From Myxococcota bacterium (GTDB lineage Bacteria; Myxococcota_A; UBA9160; UBA4427), in NCBI GenBank assembly GCA_029243605.1, contig JAQWRT010000092.1, forward strand, positions 1 through 64,000: DNA of 64,000 bases, read 5' to 3'. The position numbers and the translations under genes are program-made. Of the stretch, positions 26,979 through 37,572 are shown piece after piece (position 1 is the stretch's first letter; every line of letters begins with the position of its first letter). The notes under the pieces were generated by a model. The model was given only the letters and a program-made list of their open reading frames with translations, made no database searches and was not told the origin of the DNA.

Positions 26979-27239
26979 CTCGACCAAGTTGTTCTGAGCC
27001 TTTCCACGAGCCGGATCTTTGACTAAAAGCTTGCTCACCCGGCAGGGGCTCGGAGGAGTGGTGCCCTTCTTCGCCCGTGAGTCTACCACGGGTGAAGTGG
27101 CGCTACATCGCAGCGAGGGAACAGGGCCACCTCGCACCCACCGCCTGGCCGCCGGCTGAGACGCCCACCCCCTGGCCTTTGCCGTCTTTGGTGTTTCGAG
27201 CCCGAAGCGCGCGCTCGTAGAGAATGGGGGGGCTTTCTA

Positions 27240-28211
27240 TCAGGGGTTTCTGGGAAGGATCTTGTCGACGACTTCAGCGAGTAGTTCGATCCGTTCGGTG
27301 TTGTGGCCATTGATAGGCAGGTCAACGGTGAGGCCATCGAGCCCATGTGCGACAGCGTCCTGCAGAATTTCGCCGACAGTATCGGGATCGCCAGTGATTA
27401 GAGCAGCCTTCGCTCCGTCCACCTGAGCCTGGCTCCAACCCTTGGTCGTGGCAATTGCCCGAAAATCAGCCTCGAGTTCTTCCTGAGTGGGTGCGATGGC
27501 GATCATCTGCAGTTTTGTGACGACAATCTCGCTCCGGTCCCGGCCAAGGTTCTCGCAATGCTTTTCGATGGCTTGAAGTTTGCGAGGAATCGCCGCGTTG
27601 TCTCCTACCAAATTAGATTCGTCGGCGTACTGAGCCACCATGCGAAGAGTTTTCTTTTCCCCTTGGCCACCGATCATGATCGGGATTTGAGCGATTGGTG
27701 CCGGTGAATTGATCGCATCCTTCACAGCGTAATATTTTCCATTCAGAGTAGGAGATTGACTGCGTAGCATCGGAATGATGATCTGGAGTGCCTCCTCGAG
27801 CTTTTCGAAGCGATCCGTGAAAGTCCCAAATTCGAAGCCTAGGTCGACGTGCTCTTTTTCGAACCAACCGCAACCGATTCCCAGGGTTGCCCGGCCGCCC
27901 GAAACATGATCGAGAGTTGTCAGCGTCTTGGCGAGGAGAGCAGGGTTTCGGTACGTGTTGCCTGTGACCAACGCCGAGAGGCGCACACGCTCGGTGTGCT
28001 GTGCCAGGGCCGATAACATCGAGTAGCACTCGAACATGGGTTCTGCCGGGGCGCCGATGCCGGGAAGTTGATAGAAGTGATCCATGACAAACACCCGGTC
28101 GTATCCCGCAGCCTCGGCGGCCTTGGCTTGTGCGACGACATTCTCGAAGATATCGCCGGGGGCAATGTTGGGATACGTGAAATTGGGAATCTGGTAACCG
28201 AGTCGTGTCAT
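27240..28211 (-). CDS. LLM class F420-dependent oxidoreductase
   Basis: TRLGYQIPNFTYPNIAPGDIFENVVAQAKAAEAAGYDRVFVMDHFYQLPGIGAPAEPMFECYSMLSALA…RATLGIGCGWFEKEH. Confidence 0.88.
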   Translation of the reverse strand: MTRLGYQIPNFTYPNIAPGDIFENVVAQAKAAEAAGYDRVFVMDHFYQLPGIGAPAEPMFECYSMLSALAQHTERVRLSALVTGNTYRNPALLAKTLTTLDHVSGGRATLGIGCGWFEKEHVDLGFEFGTFTDRFEKLEEALQIIIPMLRSQSPTLNGKYYAVKDAINSPAPIAQIPIMIGGQGEKKTLRMVAQYADESNLVGDNAAIPRKLQAIEKHCENLGRDRSEIVVTKLQMIAIAPTQEELEADFRAIATTKGWSQAQVDGAKAALITGDPDTVGEILQDAVAHGLDGLTVDLPINGHNTERIELLAEVVDKILPRNP

Positions 28212-28694
28212 CTTTGCGTAACCCCTTGAATCCCGTCACCCCTTAGGGGCCGGAGGCTTCTGAGTTTGGGCTCAAGAAAGTCGGACTCATCCCACTCGTT
28301 GCCCAGGAAAAATTTGAGAATCGGTACCCTGTCGCATCCGACTGAGCGGTCGAATTAGCCCAAGCCGCCTAGAAGTGCAATCTCGGCACGCCTGGGCACG
28401 CTTCACCTGGAGTGCGCGGCTGGGGACGCTCGGTCCAATCCCCTGGGGTAGAAGTTTCTGATCGTTTTATCGGGTTGGCGATCGAATCCCTGGGATTGCC
28501 GGAAGGCGTTGGTCGAGCTTTCCGAGTCGGCAATATCCGCCGCGAGTGGGGGAGCGAGGTTGAGAGCCTGCGCCAGAGGGAGCGTGCCTCGTGGCGCTCC
28601 TTGAGTGGTGCTATTGACTCGTCGCCTGATCGGCGCGGTTCCCGGTGCGGCACTTCATCATCTCAACTCTGACGGCCTGCAGGTGCCGCCTTGA

Positions 28695-29062
28695 GGAACT
28701 TGAGCTTCGAGCGCATGGCGAGTTACTCTCCCTTTACTCCTCTCCGCCTGGGACGTGGCCCAGCTCTGAAGAAGCGTTTTGTGTTGGCGCCGCTGACGAA
28801 TTCGCAAAGCCATTCAGAGCGTTCGGCTCTCGGCAGAGCTCTTCGGAATAGAGCTCGGAGATGGGATAGAGGTCGCTCAGCGTCTGATGGATGAGGGAAA
28901 GATCGATTTTCTGGACATGTCAATGTGGAATGTCTTCAAAGAGCCTGCCGGGGAATCCTTTGGCGGCCGGTCTCTTCTTTCCTATTTCGCAGAACTCGAG
29001 CGTGGTAATGTCCGGCTAGGGTCGGGTTTATGGACCCGGCTCCCGATTGAACTGATTCGGTA
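28695..29062 (+). pseudogene. Remnant of an Old Yellow Enzyme-type NADH:flavin oxidoreductase (internal deletion, frameshift, truncation)
   Basis: YSPFTPLRLGRGPALKKRFVLAPLTNSQSH in one frame, then FGIELGDGIEVAQRLMDEGKIDFLDMSMWNVFKEPAGESFGGRSLLSYFAELERGNVRLG in another. Confidence 0.7.
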
Positions 29063-29121
29063 AGCGTTCTTCTGGCGATCTTCCGCGATCCACCCGGGTC
29101 ACACTAGAAGGTTGAGATTCG

Positions 29122-30615
29122 ATGTTCGATTCGACGAAAAAAGTCGACTCGCACGGCAGTGCCCGAATGCGCTTCTGGGCTGCTGGGATTATTTGTGCCC
29201 TGGCCGCGGGCCTTTGGGTCTTGGGCCATCAAGATCTGCCCTTCATGTTCGTCTCGGGAGACGAACGAAATTACGCCGAGATCGCTCGACGTATCGCCAC
29301 CGGGAGAGGTTTTACCACGGGTGTCATTTTTCCGATTGAAACCGAGTGGGGTGTGCACGCTCTACATCCATCGATCTTACGGCCTCCCCTCTGGCCGCTG
29401 GTTTTGGCTGGCGCTTTTACGATTGGCCCAGCAGCCGAGGTCTCTGCGCATATGGCGGTCGGCGTTTGTTTTGTAGTCACCTGCCTTATCGCCTTCTTGA
29501 TCGGTGCCCGACTAGGGGGGAATCTGACCGGCCTTGTAGCGGGAACTGCGACGGCTACGACTTCTTATATGAGCAGCTACGCGATGTTGGCGGGGACCGA
29601 AATGTTTCTCGCTCTCTGGATTGCATTAGTCGCTCTGCTGCTTGTTTATCGGGCGAACGCTTTCTGGGTTGGTGTCGTCTGCGGACTCGCGTACCTCACG
29701 CGCTACAACGCGGGACTGCTTCTGGTCACCAGCTTAGTTTTCCTCCCGATGGGTGCGCCTCGCTGGAAGCCCCACGCTCTGTGTCTCGGAGGGTTTATTC
29801 TGGTGGGTACGCCGTGGTGGCTGCGAAACTTTATGGTGACCGGAGATCCATTCTATTCGCTTTACACAGCGACTCTCTGGGCAGAACCTGGGGTTGTCCC
29901 GGGCAGCGTTCTTTCGATGGTCGAAGCGCCTGAAGTGGTGCTGTCTCACCCGCTCCTGCGAGCCTACGAGGCTGTCCCTTCAGCGCTTCTCATTTGGCCT
30001 GTGCCCGCAGCCAATCTAATGGCCTTTGCCGGACTCCTTCTCGGCTGCGTCTATCTGAGCCGTCCCCATCTGGCGATTGCTGGCGCCTATTTTTTGAGCA
30101 AGCTGGCGATCACCTTTGTTGTGATCCGGAGCCGCTACTTGATCCCCTTTATCCCTGCCGTGATCTCTCTGGGCTCTGCGGCGTGGGTGATCTACGGCGG
30201 GCGGTTTGGGAAGGTTGCACTGGGGTTGGTTCTGCTGATGCCGTTGGCACCGACAATTCCCGTACCCGACGTCTTTGAGGGCCTGATGAATCAGGCCATC
30301 AACCAAGTAAGAGAGCGTGAGCGGAGCCATGGCGATGCGTCCGAATTCGTTCTTCGTGATATGCGAGTTCTGGCGACCTGTATGGACGACACAAGTGTGG
30401 TGCTGACCAGCGACGCCACGGCTTCGGCCTGGTTTGTCGACAGTATCGCCATTCAGATGCCTCAGAGCGAGGAGGACTTTTGGCGACTGGCCGACGCACA
30501 CTCCGTAGAGTTCATCGTTGGACCCGCTCCGAATCGCGTGACTAGCGCACGGTTCCAGAAAGCATTCGCCCGACGCCCCGATTGTGGGCCCTCTACTTTT
30601 GAACGAAGAAGCTAA
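29122..30615 (+). CDS. Integral membrane GT39/ArnT-like glycosyltransferase
   Basis: SGDERNYAEIARRIATGRGFTTG, HPSILRPPLWPLVLAG and multiple TM helices. Confidence 0.7.
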   Translation: MFDSTKKVDSHGSARMRFWAAGIICALAAGLWVLGHQDLPFMFVSGDERNYAEIARRIATGRGFTTGVIFPIETEWGVHALHPSILRPPLWPLVLAGAFTIGPAAEVSAHMAVGVCFVVTCLIAFLIGARLGGNLTGLVAGTATATTSYMSSYAMLAGTEMFLALWIALVALLLVYRANAFWVGVVCGLAYLTRYNAGLLLVTSLVFLPMGAPRWKPHALCLGGFILVGTPWWLRNFMVTGDPFYSLYTATLWAEPGVVPGSVLSMVEAPEVVLSHPLLRAYEAVPSALLIWPVPAANLMAFAGLLLGCVYLSRPHLAIAGAYFLSKLAITFVVIRSRYLIPFIPAVISLGSAAWVIYGGRFGKVALGLVLLMPLAPTIPVPDVFEGLMNQAINQVRERERSHGDASEFVLRDMRVLATCMDDTSVVLTSDATASAWFVDSIAIQMPQSEEDFWRLADAHSVEFIVGPAPNRVTSARFQKAFARRPDCGPSTFERRS

Positions 30616-30642
30616 GCGAGACAATCTTCGCGGCCGAAGCCC

Positions 30643-31797
30643 TTAGCTAGCAATTCGCTCTTTTCTCAAGAGGAAGGGGCGTTCGATAAATCGATAGGTC
30701 AGCCCGCTCAGGGCGAGGGAAGCGGCAAACGAGAGGCCGATTGCGGCAGCCAGAGCGGTCCTGCCTCCCGAGCCTGGGTCGGCTGAAGAGATCCCCAGGA
30801 CGCTTCCCACCCCGACGATAACGGGCAGGTGCCACAGGTAGAACGAATAAGAGACGACGCCGAAGGCCTCAAGGGGGCGGTTTACCAAGAGGGCCCTGGA
30901 ACGAAGGGGCAGCACGAGAAGACCGATAATGAAAGCGGACCAGAGGACAGACTCGGGGATATGCCAGGCATGCCACGCAATTTCTGCCGGCCAGGTCCCG
31001 ATGGTTTCGACTTTCATCAGCATGAGACCGATTCCGATCAGAACGACGATGATCACGCCGTCCCCGCCGCCATTCTTGAGCCAGGCGATCCGTGCCAGCC
31101 GCTCTCGCCAGACTTGGCCGTATCGGTGGTATAGGAATGCGGCCAGGGCCCCGAGAAGAAATGACCAACCCCGACCGAAAAGGGAAACTCGAATGGAAAG
31201 CATCGAGGCAGGGTCGGTTATGCCAAATTCTGTAAAAAGGAAGATTAGATAAGAGGCCGCGTATAAAACCAAGAGAGCTGCCAAGATCTTCGAACCAAAG
31301 CGCTGGGCGCCGATTAAGCCGCAGAGACTGAGCACAAAATAGAACTGGACTTCGGTGGAGAGGCTCCACCAGACATAGCTGAAGGGCTCGAGATGGGTAA
31401 CGAAGCCCCAGAAGCTTTGACCATAGACGAGGTAGACGAGGCCATCCCCCCAGCCCTCCCATCCCTCTGCATTCCAGGCCGTGGCCACCAGGACCGCGAA
31501 GGCGTAGAGAGGCCAAAGCCTGAGAAAGCGGCGGGCGAAAAAGCGGCTGATCGAAGTCCGACCTTTTTCGAAAAATGGGGGAGCCAGAAGAAAGGCACTG
31601 AGAACGAAGAAGAGTGTGACGCCAGTTTGGCCACCCAGGGCCAGGGAATAGAAAAAGCCGGGAGGGCCCTGCTCGAGGTCGATGCCCACGTAGCGTCCGG
31701 CTATATGGCGGGAGAAAACCAATAGGGCGGCGATGGCGCGGACGACTTCGAGTTCCCGGGAATAGGCGGTCCGTACGCCGGCCGGCCGACTCATCAT
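30643..31797 (-). CDS. Acyltransferase 3 (OafA/YrhL-type) membrane protein
   Basis: YSRELEVVRAIAALLVFSRHIAGRY, GVTLFFVLSAFLLAPPFF, YSFYLWHLPVIVGVGS. Confidence 0.9.
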   Translation of the reverse strand: MMSRPAGVRTAYSRELEVVRAIAALLVFSRHIAGRYVGIDLEQGPPGFFYSLALGGQTGVTLFFVLSAFLLAPPFFEKGRTSISRFFARRFLRLWPLYAFAVLVATAWNAEGWEGWGDGLVYLVYGQSFWGFVTHLEPFSYVWWSLSTEVQFYFVLSLCGLIGAQRFGSKILAALLVLYAASYLIFLFTEFGITDPASMLSIRVSLFGRGWSFLLGALAAFLYHRYGQVWRERLARIAWLKNGGGDGVIIVVLIGIGLMLMKVETIGTWPAEIAWHAWHIPESVLWSAFIIGLLVLPLRSRALLVNRPLEAFGVVSYSFYLWHLPVIVGVGSVLGISSADPGSGGRTALAAAIGLSFAASLALSGLTYRFIERPFLLRKERIAS

Positions 31798-32226
31798 GAC
31801 CGTCCTCGCGCTTTCCTTAGAGAAAATAACCATCGGAGAAGGGATGCGACGAACCAGCGGTGCTGTGCCCTGGCCCTCAATCCTCGCCCTCCATTACTCG
31901 CGGCTCCCGATCCCAGCCTCATCAAAGCCTGTTTCGCTCAGCGCCCTGGGAACCGAAAGATAGCGGTGCCTAGCGGAATCACCCGTATCGCGGCTCGGCT
32001 CCCGCGCCTAGAGCCTGGTTTGGGCAGATCTGTCGGGATCCCAAAAACTTCCGTTGATTGTTGCGGCTAGGAAAGTCAGGGGGTGCTCTCACGGGCCTAT
32101 CCAGAATAAATCTATTCTGTAAAATGCTTCTCGTGTCTCGGTCAGATAAACCAAGAGTGATGAATCGCTCGATCAGACCGATATCTTTGGCTGGTAGGGC
32201 TGTTGCAACGGGGGAGAGGACTTTTC

Positions 32227-33264
32227 ATGAGCTACACGAAGCACTGGACGGAGGACGGGCGAGAATTTGTTCGCACCCCAGATGAGTTCTTTGTGGATTT
32301 ACCCGATTTCCCCTACTCGCCCAATTATGTTGAGGTCGACGGCTTGCGGATGCATTTCGTTGATGAAGGTCCGCGGGATGGGGACGTAGTCCTGCTCCTG
32401 CATGGCCAGCCCGATTGGTCTTATCTCTATCGAAAAATGATCCCGCTGCTTGTTGAGGCTGGCCACCGGGTAATTGCACCCGATATGATCGGCATGGGCC
32501 GATCCGACAAGCCCACGGATATTCACACGCATACGATCTACGCCCATGCCGCCTGGTGGGTCGAGATGATTGAAAAGCTTGGACTAAGCGATATCACCCT
32601 ATTTTGCCAGGACTGGGGCGGCTTTACGGGTCTGCAGGTCGTTGCCAGTCATTCGGAGCTATTCCGTCGAGTGCTTTGCTCCAACAGTTCTTTGATCCTG
32701 ACACCCGATCCGGTCTTGAATGTGCCCCAGGGTCTCCAGCGTGAAAAATATCCGGTCGATCCCAAGGCCCAGATCAGGACCTTTGACGATTTCTCCTCTG
32801 ATTGTGCCAAGAGGGGACTGATTAAAGAAGATATGTCGGAGTTCTTCCATGCCTGGATGCTCTACGCCCTGACCGGCCCGGAACTCAGGGCCAGTGATAA
32901 TCTGCGTCGAGATTTCGGTGGCCTGGAGCTGACCGACGGTGAAGCACGCGCCTATGACGCGCCTTTCCCTGAAGAGATCTATATGACGGGCATCAGAACT
33001 CTGCCCAGTATGGGGTCGCTGGTTGATAGGGAAAAGTCGCTGGCGGCTTGGGAAGCGCTGAAGAATTTTGACAAGCCATTCCTGACGGTCTTCGGCCAGT
33101 TCGACATGTTGGCCGGGTCTGAGAAGATGCAGAATTGTCTCATCGACAACATTCCCGGAGCCTCATCTCAGCCACACGACCGAATTCCTGCCGGGCACTT
33201 TATCCAAGAGAGTCAAGGCGAAGAGATGGCTAGGCGCTTGATCGAATTCATGGCGACTCCATAG
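32227..33264 (+). CDS. Haloalkane dehalogenase, type I-like alpha/beta hydrolase
   Basis: LLLHGQPDWSYLYRKMIPLLVEAGHRVIAPDMIGMGRSDKP, nucleophile CQDWGGFTGL, GHFIQES. ATG 32227 preceded by gggggagagga. Confidence 0.87.
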   Translation: MSYTKHWTEDGREFVRTPDEFFVDLPDFPYSPNYVEVDGLRMHFVDEGPRDGDVVLLLHGQPDWSYLYRKMIPLLVEAGHRVIAPDMIGMGRSDKPTDIHTHTIYAHAAWWVEMIEKLGLSDITLFCQDWGGFTGLQVVASHSELFRRVLCSNSSLILTPDPVLNVPQGLQREKYPVDPKAQIRTFDDFSSDCAKRGLIKEDMSEFFHAWMLYALTGPELRASDNLRRDFGGLELTDGEARAYDAPFPEEIYMTGIRTLPSMGSLVDREKSLAAWEALKNFDKPFLTVFGQFDMLAGSEKMQNCLIDNIPGASSQPHDRIPAGHFIQESQGEEMARRLIEFMATP

Positions 33265-33322
33265 CCAAGCGCTGCTGAAGCAAGCGTATCTGTCTAATTC
33301 CCTGGGAGCGCCCTCTTGAAGC

Positions 33323-34024
33323 TCAGCGAAGTAGCCGCCCCGCACCGGGAACGCTGTCCGCGATGCCGGCGGAGCGTAGCCCCTGCCAATACGATGCCTG
33401 ATTGCTCGTCACGACCGGTCGGTTGTGCCTCTTTTCCAGTTCTTCGATGAGATGAAGCGTTGGAAGGCCAGTGCCGACTTGTACCAGCACATCTGCACCG
33501 CTCTCGGCGATTTCGCCGAAGGCAGCGCCGGTTTCTTCGTCCGTGGTGTTCGCGATCTGGTCAAAGCTCGGGCGCGCGAGCCCGGCTATTGCCTTCACCT
33601 CGAAGCCGCGCTCTTCGTAGGTGGCCCGGACAAGGTCGTTGCCAGCATGGTCGAAGGGCGTGACGATGCCAATGGCATGGGCGCTCAAGTGGGCGAGGGC
33701 ATCGTGAACTGCATAGGAGGCCGTGTGCACGGGCAGGCCGGTACGCTCACGCAGGATTTCGATGCCTTGGTTCATGAGCTCAAGTCCATTCGCGAACGAA
33801 TCTGTGGCAAGGCCGATGATCCAGGACTGAATCCCGCTTGGCCGAAGGCGTTCCGCAGCGCTCGCGAGATGCTCCAGCACGGCAGCATCCAAAGGAAATC
33901 GTGTCGTCTGGTTGCTGACGCCAGCGATGCGCATGTCTGCTAGCTCGGGTTCGACCACCGAGTTGAAATCGGGAACGAGGACCCCAAAGATATGCCGGCA
34001 CCCAATGCGATTTTTGACAGTCAT
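33323..34024 (-). CDS. Maleate isomerase / arylmalonate decarboxylase-like (Asp/Glu racemase superfamily) protein
   Basis: GVLVPDFNSVVEPEL, AHAIGIVTPFDHAGNDLVRATYEERGFEVKAIAGL, DVLVQVGTGLPTLHLIEELE. Confidence 0.78.
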   Translation of the reverse strand: MTVKNRIGCRHIFGVLVPDFNSVVEPELADMRIAGVSNQTTRFPLDAAVLEHLASAAERLRPSGIQSWIIGLATDSFANGLELMNQGIEILRERTGLPVHTASYAVHDALAHLSAHAIGIVTPFDHAGNDLVRATYEERGFEVKAIAGLARPSFDQIANTTDEETGAAFGEIAESGADVLVQVGTGLPTLHLIEELEKRHNRPVVTSNQASYWQGLRSAGIADSVPGAGRLLR

Positions 34025-34189
34025 GAAGGAGTGTTGACTCTTTCTCTGTTTTTTCGCAAGGGGACGCCAGTGAAAAGCCAGAGGCCTTCGTGCCAGATCG
34101 GCTTTAGGATCCTTGGGATGTCTGGTTAATGGATCGGTTAAATACGCCAGGAGAGCGCGAAGCAGTCGACCGTTCAGGCCGGGAAGCCG

Positions 34190-35812
34190 TCAGTCTGCTT
34201 CGTTTTTGGGTGCGAGTCGGACGCGCCCCCACGGCGTTCCGTAGTGAATACGGCTCGATTCATCAATTTCTGTTCCCGAAAATAATGGGTTGTAGCGCTG
34301 GCCGCCGATGACAGTGTGGTAGGCGCTGCTTCCATCGCTCCATTCAAGTGCCTCAAGAGTCCACGAATCGTCGCGAGCTCCGATCAGATAGACTCGATCG
34401 CTGGGGTAGCTCACTACGGGGACGCAACTCGGAGAACTTACCTCGCGATTGACCCAGGCATCGCGAAGTGTTTGCGTCGTGGGGTCCCATGCGAATTTCT
34501 GAACGCCAAAGGGCTGGTATTCGGGCTCGCTCCCGAGGTAGCTGATGAGCAGGCTTCGGGCACGCGAGGGCAAATACCACGGGGCGTTGCGCGGGACATT
34601 GTTGACCACAAGGGCTCCATAGCCCGCGACGACCACGGACTGTTCGGACTGAATCTCCAAGAGATCGGGGTTCCCCATATCTGCTGGAAGCATCCCCGCA
34701 ATCCTGCGGTCCGGGGCATCTGGGAGTTTGGTCCAGTTCTCGGGAATCGCGTCTCGCCAAAATAGGACCACGTTCATCAAAGGCTCGCCGTCAGTAATGA
34801 CGACGAAGCGGTCTTCATCGCCGAACCCCATCAAGGATGGAGTTGCCCCGGTGCCGTGGGTCCAACTATTAAGGTAGGGAGAAGCCCAAGCACCATCCGC
34901 CGGGTCTGTCGAAAGTCGGGTTCCAGTCCAGACAAGCTTGTGCATGTGGTCCTGGGAGGCGATATACAATCCGCCTTCCTCGTCGATCGCTACGCCGTTA
35001 CGAACCCACCCGTATCCAGTGTCTCGAGTGGCTTTGTTCTCGGCCCCCTCGCTGTGCAACATCCGAATCACATGATGAGCCGTGAAGTCTCGAGAAACAG
35101 CCACTACGTAGCCGTGCTCGGTGGGGATAATTAGCCAGCCATCGAATGTCATATTCATACCCAGGGTTAATCCAGTGACTTCGGGTGGGAGTTGAAATGA
35201 GGCTTTTTCGATAATCGGCGAACTGGGGTCGTTCGGGTCGGCATCGCCGTAAGCGGTTATCAAACCCGTTTTGTTTCCGACGTAATACGTATTATCACGA
35301 TCGAGCACGGTATAGATGCTCGATAGTTCTCGCAGTTTCGAGGCCTGCTGGAACGCCTGGTAAATCGAACTGATGCCCTCGTTGGATTCGTTGAATCGGG
35401 CGATCGCCGGTTCGGCATCTTCTTCGGTCCAGCGGCGTGCGCCTTCGATCCAGTACGTCGCAAGAGTCTCGAAGCTGTCGAAGTCAACTTTGACGATTCG
35501 ATCGAGTCCGTTGCTCCAGATGACTCGGCGCCCATCGGGGTAGGGGCTGGACGTGTAGGCACCAAACTGGCCGGGGCCCGTATGGTTGTACTGAATTTCA
35601 TCTTGGCTCAATGCGGGCCCGGGATTCTCTGGGCCGGGAACGGGCAGAGCATCCTGCTGGCCCGAATCACCGTGGCCCAGGGGGTAGACCGAATTGGCCA
35701 GAAATGGATTGCGGGGAGGGAGATTCGCACCCGATGCCGTACCAGCAAATATCAGCAGGAATCCGAGTGCGCCCAAATAGGCGAGGGCAGGGAGTGTCAG
35801 GAAACGATGCAT
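34190..35812 (-). CDS. Secreted beta-propeller-like protein of unknown function
   Basis: Signal peptide MHRFLTLPALAYLGALGFLLIFAGTASGA; repeated beta-rich segments. Confidence 0.65.
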   Translation of the reverse strand: MHRFLTLPALAYLGALGFLLIFAGTASGANLPPRNPFLANSVYPLGHGDSGQQDALPVPGPENPGPALSQDEIQYNHTGPGQFGAYTSSPYPDGRRVIWSNGLDRIVKVDFDSFETLATYWIEGARRWTEEDAEPAIARFNESNEGISSIYQAFQQASKLRELSSIYTVLDRDNTYYVGNKTGLITAYGDADPNDPSSPIIEKASFQLPPEVTGLTLGMNMTFDGWLIIPTEHGYVVAVSRDFTAHHVIRMLHSEGAENKATRDTGYGWVRNGVAIDEEGGLYIASQDHMHKLVWTGTRLSTDPADGAWASPYLNSWTHGTGATPSLMGFGDEDRFVVITDGEPLMNVVLFWRDAIPENWTKLPDAPDRRIAGMLPADMGNPDLLEIQSEQSVVVAGYGALVVNNVPRNAPWYLPSRARSLLISYLGSEPEYQPFGVQKFAWDPTTQTLRDAWVNREVSSPSCVPVVSYPSDRVYLIGARDDSWTLEALEWSDGSSAYHTVIGGQRYNPLFSGTEIDESSRIHYGTPWGRVRLAPKNEAD

Positions 35813-35940
35813 GAGAGTTCCTTCTTTGTGGGTGAGAGGCGGTGACGTCCTCTTTCGGTCGAAAAATGTAACACTGCCTAAAAGATGACAGGTGTTTGAG
35901 CGCCGGGTGCTTGAGAAGAGTGCGGCGACTTTTCCCCAGT

Positions 35941-37572
35941 TCATTGACAGAGCCCGCCACCCAAGATCGAATAGGGCTCGCAGTCGTAGATCAGGCGGCC
36001 GGCCTCGCCGTGCTGGAAGTCAAGGATCGGAATCGCGTATTCGGGTGCCATGCCCGGCGCGGTATCGCTTTGCAGCTGATCAATGGGGTCGGGATAAGTG
36101 CTCCAATCTTTTGGCGCCCTCCAGCCAGGCGGCGGAGTGAGGGCGTGGCGAGTTCCCGAGACCGGATAGAGACTTCGCCATGCGAGTATCGCATCAGACA
36201 TCTCCGCCACGATCTTAGGGTTGGCCTCTGCGAGATTATTGCGCTCGTTAGGGTCGTCGCTCACCCGAAAGAGGTGCGCCGTGACATCGGCTGAGAGCCA
36301 TCCCCGGTCGATCTCCTGGACAAGTTTCCACTCGTCATTGAAGGCAGTGATATTGAAATGCCCGCGAATCGGGGTCTCCGACGCGAAAAACAGGTAGTCA
36401 GAGCGCGCGACGTGGCTGCCTGCCACGAGTGCATCCGACAAATCTCGCCCGTCGAGTTCGAAGGGCGATTCAACCGAGATACCCGCAGCGCCAGCAAGGG
36501 TTGGGAGAACATCCATAGCACTCATGATGCTGGCGTTGACGGTGCCCGCTGGAAACTTCGCCGGCCAGCGCATCACCGAAACAACTCGAATTCCGCCTTC
36601 GAAAGTATCACCTTTGCCGCCGCGTAGGGGCACGTTGTCGGCGCCACCCGTGGCGTAGGCTGCGCCGCCATTATCGCTAAAAAAGAGGACAATCGTGTTT
36701 TCGGCGACGCCTTCCTCGTCGAGAGCGTCGAGTACCATGCCGACGGCCTGATCCATTCCATCGACCACTGCCGCATAGGCTGGCCGGGCGCTCGGCTGCA
36801 GTATTAAGCGGGAAATTCGCCGCGAGTCATCACTCTGCGCGCTGCGCGTGGGCTTGCGATCATCTTCCATGTCCTTGTACTTCTCGAGGAGGTCTTCGGG
36901 TGCCTCGAGCGGAGTGTGGGGCGCGATAAATGGCATATATAAAAGAAAGGGTTTGTTTTTGTCGCGTTCGCGGATCCAACGCGCGCCTTCTCTTCCGAGA
37001 AGAAAGGTTTCATAGCCCTCGTCGTCGATGGTCTGCCCGTTGCGCTGAAAATCACGCCCGCCCTGATTGGCAAAGGGTGGAAAATATCCGACTTCGGTAT
37101 GAAGGTGGCCGTAGAAGTGCTCAAAGCCCCGTCTGTTAGGGTGGTAGGTCTCCTGGGCATGCCCGAGGTGCCACTTGCCGACCATTGCAGTTTGGTAGCC
37201 CGCCCGCCGAAAAGCCTCGGGAAGCATGACCTCGTCGGGATGGATTCCGTTGGTATCCCAGGCCATGATGACGCCGTAAGCGACGCCAAGTCGCATAGGG
37301 TCTCGACCCGTCATGAGGGCGGCGCGAGTCGGGGAGCAGATGGGTGTCGAGTAGAACCGATCGAGTTGAACGCCCTCGGCAGCGAGTCGATCGATGGAAG
37401 GGGTCTCGATTACTTCTTCGCCGTGGAAGCCAACGTCGGCCCATCCCAGATCGTCGGCCAGAAAGATCACGATATTGGGTCGGTTTGAGTCGGCCTCTAC
37501 GCTGACGCCTAGGGCAAGGCTCGCCGTAATTAGAAAGGCGCAGGTGAATTTTTGAAAAGCCGAAGAGGTCAT
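35941..37572 (-). CDS. Arylsulfatase-type sulfatase
   Basis: RPNIVIFLADDLGWADVGFHG; sulfatase signature CSPTRAALMTGR (type I formylglycine site); VGKWHLGH. Confidence 0.95.
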   Translation of the reverse strand: MTSSAFQKFTCAFLITASLALGVSVEADSNRPNIVIFLADDLGWADVGFHGEEVIETPSIDRLAAEGVQLDRFYSTPICSPTRAALMTGRDPMRLGVAYGVIMAWDTNGIHPDEVMLPEAFRRAGYQTAMVGKWHLGHAQETYHPNRRGFEHFYGHLHTEVGYFPPFANQGGRDFQRNGQTIDDEGYETFLLGREGARWIRERDKNKPFLLYMPFIAPHTPLEAPEDLLEKYKDMEDDRKPTRSAQSDDSRRISRLILQPSARPAYAAVVDGMDQAVGMVLDALDEEGVAENTIVLFFSDNGGAAYATGGADNVPLRGGKGDTFEGGIRVVSVMRWPAKFPAGTVNASIMSAMDVLPTLAGAAGISVESPFELDGRDLSDALVAGSHVARSDYLFFASETPIRGHFNITAFNDEWKLVQEIDRGWLSADVTAHLFRVSDDPNERNNLAEANPKIVAEMSDAILAWRSLYPVSGTRHALTPPPGWRAPKDWSTYPDPIDQLQSDTAPGMAPEYAIPILDFQHGEAGRLIYDCEPYSILGGGLCQ

